From Alcaligenaceae bacterium (GTDB lineage: Bacteria; Pseudomonadota; Gammaproteobacteria; Burkholderiales; Burkholderiaceae_B): 9,537 bases of DNA. A model generated the notes under the pieces. The model saw only the letters and a program-made list of their open reading frames with translations. It ran no database searches and had not been told where the DNA came from. The position numbers and the translations under genes are program-made. The stretch lies in NCBI GenBank assembly GCA_029265335.1, contig JAJUJN010000058.1, positions 1 through 9,537 of the forward strand, written 5' to 3'. This document shows, piece after piece, positions 6,249-9,537 of the stretch. Each line of letters starts with the position of its first letter. Within the stretch, counting starts at the first letter, position 1.

Positions 6249-7858
6249 GCCGACATCGCCTCTTCAATGCCGCGATATGCGAGGTAATCCTCGTAGTTGC
6301 CCTGGTAGTTGACGATTTCGCCGTTGGGCAGGATCTCGATGATGCGCGTAGCCAGGCCCGAGACAAACTCCCGGTCGTGAGACACAAAGAACAAGGTGCC
6401 GGCATACTTCTCGAGCGCGAACTGCAGCGACTCGATCGACTCCATATCGAGGTGGTTGGTGGGTTCGTCGAGCAACATCACGTTGTGACGCCCCAACATG
6501 AGCCTGCCAAACATCATGCGGTTTTTCTCGCCACCCGACAGCACTGCCGGCTTCTTGGCGATATCGTCGCCCGAGAACAGCAGCCTGCCCAGCACCGACC
6601 GTATGGCTTGGTCGTCGTCGCCCGGTCGCGCCCAGTAGGTCATCCAATCAAAGAGGTTTTCGCCACGATCGAATTGGTCGGAAACGTCTTGAGCCATATA
6701 GCCGAGATCGGCGTTTTCCGACCACTTCACATGACCGCTGTCGGGTTCGAGATCGTTGGCCAGCATGCGCAACAACGTGGTTTTACCCACCCCATTGGCG
6801 CCGATGATGGCAACTTTTTCGCCTGCTTCGATGGTGGTGGAAAAACCGCGGATCACCGGCGCATCGTAGCTTTTGTGCAGATTCTCTACCTCGACCGCCA
6901 AGCGGTGCATCACCTTGGACTGCTCGAAGCGAATGTAGGGGTTTTGTCGGGATGACGGTTTGACCTGCACCATGTCGGCCTTGATCTTTTCGGCCTGACG
7001 AATGCGGGAAGTGGCTTGCCGGGCCTTGGATTTGTTCGCCGAGAAGCGGCGGGCAAACTCCATCAGCTCCTGAACCTTGTCTTTGGCCTTGGCGTTGGCC
7101 GAGAGCTGTCGCTGCCGCGCCTGCGAAGCCGCCAGCATGTATTCGTCGTAGTTGCCCGGATACACACTGAGGGTGCCGTAGTCGAGGTCGGCCATATGCG
7201 TGCAAACCTGATTGAGGAAGTGCCGGTCGTGACTGATGATGATCATCGTGGACCGATACTGATTGAGCACGCCTTCGAGCCAGCGGATGGTGTTGATGTC
7301 GAGGTTGTTGGTGGGCTCGTCGAGCAACAGCACATCGGGATTCGAGAACAAGGCCTGGGCGAGCAGCACGCGCAGCTTCCAGCCCGGCGCGATCTCACTC
7401 ATGGGCACGGTGTGCTGTTCAACCGGAAACTCCAGCCCCAGCAGCAGCTCGCCCGCGCGCGACTCGGCCGTGTAGCCGTCGTACTCGGCGAACTTGGCTT
7501 CGAGTTCGGCGGCACGCATGTAATCTTCTTCGGTGGCCTCAGGGTTGTCGTAGATGGCATCGCGTTCGGTCATCACGGCCCACATTTCTTCGTGACCCAT
7601 CAGCACAACGTCGAGCACACGCTGATCTTCGTAGGCGAATTGATCTTGCCGCAGCTTGCCCAAACGAGTATTGGGCTCCAGCAGAACGTTGCCGGCCGAG
7701 GGTTCGAGATCACCGCCGATAACGCGCATCAGCGTGGATTTGCCACTACCGTTCGCACCGATGAGCCCGTAGCGATTGCCTTCGCCGAACTTCACCGAGA
7801 TATTCTCGAAGAGTGGCTTGGGACCAAATTGGATGGTCAGATTATGGGTGGAAATCAC
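6245..7858 (-). CDS. ybiT: ABC-F family ATPase, YbiT type
   Basis: A 537-residue soluble protein with two ABC ATPase domains and no membrane segment, as in ABC-F proteins that act at the ribosome. Domain 1: Walker [10 protein letters not shown] (34-42), a degenerate signature SEIAPGWK (154-161), Walker B VLLLDEP (176-182), switch His210 in ISHDRHF. An insertion rich in charged residues at about 86-130 is the Arm. The interdomain linker spans about 240-320, with basic [16 protein letters not shown]. Domain 2: Walker [10 protein letters not shown] (353-361), canonical LSGGEKNR (440-447), Walker B MLLDEP (461-466), His494. Overall wording, including [15 protein letters not shown] and IRFEQ, matches E. 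coli YbiT more closely than Uup, YheS or EttA. Role by family: modulating translation. The start is GTG at 7856-7858 ([12 protein letters not shown]), with AAGG of AAGGCAGG upstream at a long spacing. It overlaps folC by 4 bases. Confidence 0.94.
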   Translation of the reverse strand: MISTHNLTIQFGPKPLFENISVKFGEGNRYGLIGANGSGKSTLMRVIGGDLEPSAGNVLLEPNTRLGKLRQDQFAYEDQRVLDVVLMGHEEMWAVMTERDAIYDNPEATEEDYMRAAELEAKFAEYDGYTAESRAGELLLGLEFPVEQHTVPMSEIAPGWKLRVLLAQALFSNPDVLLLDEPTNNLDINTIRWLEGVLNQYRSTMIIISHDRHFLNQVCTHMADLDYGTLSVYPGNYDEYMLAASQARQRQLSANAKAKDKVQELMEFARRFSANKSKARQATSRIRQAEKIKADMVQVKPSSRQNPYIRFEQSKVMHRLAVEVENLHKSYDAPVIRGFSTTIEAGEKVAIIGANGVGKTTLLRMLANDLEPDSGHVKWSENADLGYMAQDVSDQFDRGENLFDWMTYWARPGDDDQAIRSVLGRLLFSGDDIAKKPAVLSGGEKNRMMFGRLMLGRHNVMLLDEPTNHLDMESIESLQFALEKYAGTLFFVSHDREFVSGLATRIIEILPNGEIVNYQGNYEDYLAYRGIEEAMSA

Positions 7859-7871
7859 GGCGACGCGCCTG

Positions 7872-7892
7872 CCTTAATTTAAGGGTAAACCC
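7872..7892. repeat. Two abutting inverted repeats upstream of ybiT
   Basis: CCTTAA (7872-7877) and TTAAGG (7879-7884) are reverse complements around one base. They are followed directly by GGGT (7883-7886) and ACCC (7889-7892) around AA, sharing the GG at 7883-7884. The first repeat is an island of A/T in GC-rich surroundings. The pair lies just downstream of a candidate -10 box for ybiT and contains the only purine-rich ribosome-binding-like sequence (AAGGCAGG, minus strand) of its leader. It could be an operator or a leader element. The repeats are certain, the role is not. Confidence 0.4.
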
Positions 7893-7895
7893 GTT

Positions 7896-7901
7896 ATTGT
7901 A
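7896..7901 (-). promoter_or_regulatory. Candidate -10 box for the ybiT-folC-dedD-cvpA-purF genes
   Basis: The minus strand reads TACAAT, matching TATAAT at 5 of 6 positions, in the 92-base gap between pncB and ybiT. No good -35 hexamer is found 16-18 bases upstream (GGCAAA at 17), so this is a weak call. If real, transcription would start near 7889, at the inverted repeats. Confidence 0.25.
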
Positions 7902-7950
7902 GCGCCCCTGTAAGAGATTTGCCGCGGCGGCGTCGCAATCAATGCTGCAC

Positions 7951-9123
7951 TCAGGCCGCTTCAAACACCTGCCGCAGATAGGCGACGTAGGCGGGATCAC
8001 CGCAGAGACTGGTTTCGGGACTGTCGGATACCTTGGCCACGGGCTGATCGTTGCAGCGCACCATTTCCATGCGGATCTGGAGGGGATCCAGACCGAGGTC
8101 GTTGGTGAGGTTGGTGCCCAGCCCGAACGACAACCGACATTGTCCGCCAAAACGATGAACCAGATCGAGCACTCGTTCGATGGTGAGGTTGTCGGAAAAC
8201 ACCAGAGTTTTGCCCTGAGGGCTCACCCGGTTCTCGCGGTAGTGCGCCAGCAGTCGCTCGGCCCATTCCACGGGATCGCCGGTTTCGTGGCGGGCGCCGT
8301 CGAAAAGCTTGCAGAAATACATATCGAAGTCGCGAAAGAAGGCTTCGATGCCATAGATATCCGACAAGGCGATACCGAGGTCACCGCGATATTCGCGGGC
8401 CCAGGTTTGAAAGGCGAACACCTGCGATTCGCGCAACCGGGGCCCGAGCGCCTGGCAGGCCTGGAGGAACTCGTGGCCCATGGTGCCAAGGGGCTTGAGA
8501 TCGTAGCGTCGCGCCAGCGCCACGTTGGTGGTGCCAGCTACGGTGGGGCCCAGGGCATCGATGAGTGTGCGCAAGACCTCTTCGTGCCACCGTCTTGAAA
8601 AGCGTCGGCCAGTGCCGTAGTCGGCCACACGAAAATCCGAGAGAGCCGGCTCCTGGCGAATAAGGTCGATCTTTCCTTGCAGGCGACGACGACCTTCTTC
8701 GAACGGCGGCTCCGGGGTACGGTGGCGCCCATACACCTCGTTGATGATCGAGAGCACCGGCGTTTCGAAAAGAATGGTGTGCAGCCACGCACCCCGAATG
8801 GAGATGTCGAGCTCGCCCGGGCGCTCGCGCGAAGCGTCGATACGGATACAACGCTCGGGCAAATGAAACAGACCGAGGAAGTCGACAAAGTCGCTTTTGA
8901 TGAAACGCAGGCTGCCCAGATAGGCCAGCTCATCGGGTTGAAAGCGCAGCTGGCAAAGGGCGTGCACTTCACGCCGGATCTCGTCGAGACAGGGGCGGAG
9001 ATCTACCCCGGGAGTGCCGCAGTGATAGCGGTACTCAACCTGCGCCGCCGGGAAGTGGTGCAGCACCACCTGCATGGTGCTGAACTTGGTGAGATCGGTA
9101 TCGAGTAAAGAATCAATAATCAT
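7951..9123 (-). CDS. pncB: Nicotinate phosphoribosyltransferase (PncB)
   Basis: This cytoplasmic enzyme makes nicotinate mononucleotide from nicotinate and PRPP with ATP hydrolysis, the entry step of the Preiss-Handler route to NAD. The 390 residues match the usual length of about 400 for the bacterial PncB form. Characteristic blocks are [15 protein letters not shown] (6-20), VEYRYHCG (29-36), [16 protein letters not shown] (120-135), [14 protein letters not shown] (170-183), [11 protein letters not shown] (197-207), and [14 protein letters not shown] (209-222), whose His217 sits where the transiently phosphorylated catalytic histidine is expected. Later come FSDNL and [10 protein letters not shown]. 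The ATG at 9121-9123 overlaps the panB TGA as ATGA and has no strong Shine-Dalgarno of its own, so translation is probably coupled to panB. The 92 bases after it hold a weak candidate promoter for the next gene. Confidence 0.97.
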   Translation of the reverse strand: MIIDSLLDTDLTKFSTMQVVLHHFPAAQVEYRYHCGTPGVDLRPCLDEIRREVHALCQLRFQPDELAYLGSLRFIKSDFVDFLGLFHLPERCIRIDASRERPGELDISIRGAWLHTILFETPVLSIINEVYGRHRTPEPPFEEGRRRLQGKIDLIRQEPALSDFRVADYGTGRRFSRRWHEEVLRTLIDALGPTVAGTTNVALARRYDLKPLGTMGHEFLQACQALGPRLRESQVFAFQTWAREYRGDLGIALSDIYGIEAFFRDFDMYFCKLFDGARHETGDPVEWAERLLAHYRENRVSPQGKTLVFSDNLTIERVLDLVHRFGGQCRLSFGLGTNLTNDLGLDPLQIRMEMVRCNDQPVAKVSDSPETSLCGDPAYVAYLRQVFEAA

Positions 9124-9537
9124 TGACCCGGCTCGTCTTCGCCACGTGTGCCATACATGGCAATGTTGGAATCGGGTGCTGCGGCATAAACATGGTCTTC
9201 AGTCGGAAAACGCCCCGCAGCCACGTCTTCGGCATAGCGTCGGAAAGCCGCGGCAGTGACCCCGCCTGCGCTGGCATCGATACCCTGAGTGAAATCCTTC
9301 ACGAAGCGCGCGGGTTTGGGGGTAAGCCCAAGAAGATCGTGCATGACCAGCACCTGGCCATCGCAGGCCGGGCTGGCGCCGATCCCGATGGTGAGGAGCT
9401 GCGTGGCTTCGCAAACACGGCGGGCCACCGGCTCGGGAACGCCTTCGATCACCACCATGGCTGCCCCGGCTGCCTCGAGCGCCAGGGCGTCGGCCACGAT
9501 CCGATCGGCTTGCTTGGCCTCTTTGCCTTGCACGCGG
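9120..9537 (-). CDS. panB: 3-methyl-2-oxobutanoate hydroxymethyltransferase (PanB), C-terminal part
   Basis: The gene runs off the right edge; the frame is open through 9534-9536 (Arg) with no start visible. The GTG at 9531-9533 encodes the Val of R-V-Q-G-K, not a start. About 138 C-terminal residues are present, roughly half of the usual 260-280. Family blocks are [23 protein letters not shown] (whose Glu matches the catalytic glutamate, Glu181 in E. coli), [23 protein letters not shown], and [10 protein letters not shown]. The enzyme transfers a hydroxymethyl group from 5,10-methylenetetrahydrofolate to alpha-ketoisovalerate, giving ketopantoate, the first committed step to pantothenate and coenzyme A. 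The Mg2+ and substrate residues of the N-terminal half lie outside the window. Its TGA (9120-9122) overlaps the pncB start, suggesting coupled synthesis. The usual neighbour panC is not seen on this side. Confidence 0.96.
   Translation of the reverse strand, partial: RVQGKEAKQADRIVADALALEAAGAAMVVIEGVPEPVARRVCEATQLLTIGIGASPACDGQVLVMHDLLGLTPKPARFVKDFTQGIDASAGGVTAAAFRRYAEDVAAGRFPTEDHVYAAAPDSNIAMYGTRGEDEPGQ

Noticed and set aside
7921..7940. GC-rich self-complementary segment (GCCGCGGC and flanking TTGC/GCAA) after pncB as an intrinsic terminator.
   Set aside because: The longer pairing is interrupted by mismatches and no T-run follows on the minus strand.
1..9537. A hidden defence, mobile or secretion system.
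   Set aside because: All coding space is taken by recognised chromosomal genes of uniform composition; no transposase, integrase, toxin-antitoxin pair, direct-repeat array or RNA gene was seen on either strand.

Overview
This is a GC-rich (about 60% by eye), gene-dense stretch of a proteobacterial chromosome. The gene content and order fit a betaproteobacterium, probably Burkholderiales: FolC, a DedD-type SPOR protein, CvpA and PurF lie in series, next to a YbiT-type ABC-F ATPase, PncB, PanB, DsbB and a YgfZ-type protein. The lineage call rests on remembered protein similarity and gene order, not on a search. There are ten protein genes, the first and last cut by the window edges. No RNA gene, CRISPR array, insertion sequence, prophage or plasmid signature is visible, and no gap between genes exceeds 100 bases.

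Layout. Bases 1-2005 read rightward: the 3' part of a folate-binding YgfZ gene, a MarC-family inner-membrane protein, then the disulfide oxidoreductase DsbB. An 18-base perfect palindrome spans the marC stop codon, and a C-rich, G-poor leader with no ribosome-binding site precedes dsbB. Bases 2024-9537 read leftward and meet dsbB tail to tail across 18 bases. In transcription order they are panB (partial), pncB, a 92-base gap with a weak candidate promoter and two small inverted repeats, then ybiT, folC, the SPOR gene, cvpA and purF.

How the genes fit together. The leftward genes are tightly packed. There are 4-base overlaps at panB/pncB, ybiT/folC and SPOR/cvpA, a 32-base overlap at folC/SPOR, and a 46-base gap before purF that carries the only recognisable separate ribosome-binding site of that end. 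This looks like one or two operons for cofactor and nucleotide supply: pantothenate (PanB), NAD salvage (PncB), folate polyglutamylation (FolC) and the first purine step (PurF). They are combined with a ribosome-associated ATPase (YbiT) and two envelope proteins (SPOR, CvpA). The folC-dedD-cvpA-purF order is widely conserved. In many beta- and gammaproteobacteria accD precedes folC; here ybiT does.

I found no convincing undescribed multi-gene system. The points worth a second look are small-scale: a 12-codon ORF linking ygfZ to marC, the dsbB leader, the paired inverted repeats before ybiT, the panB/pncB coupling, and an unusual residue in a normally conserved FolC motif.
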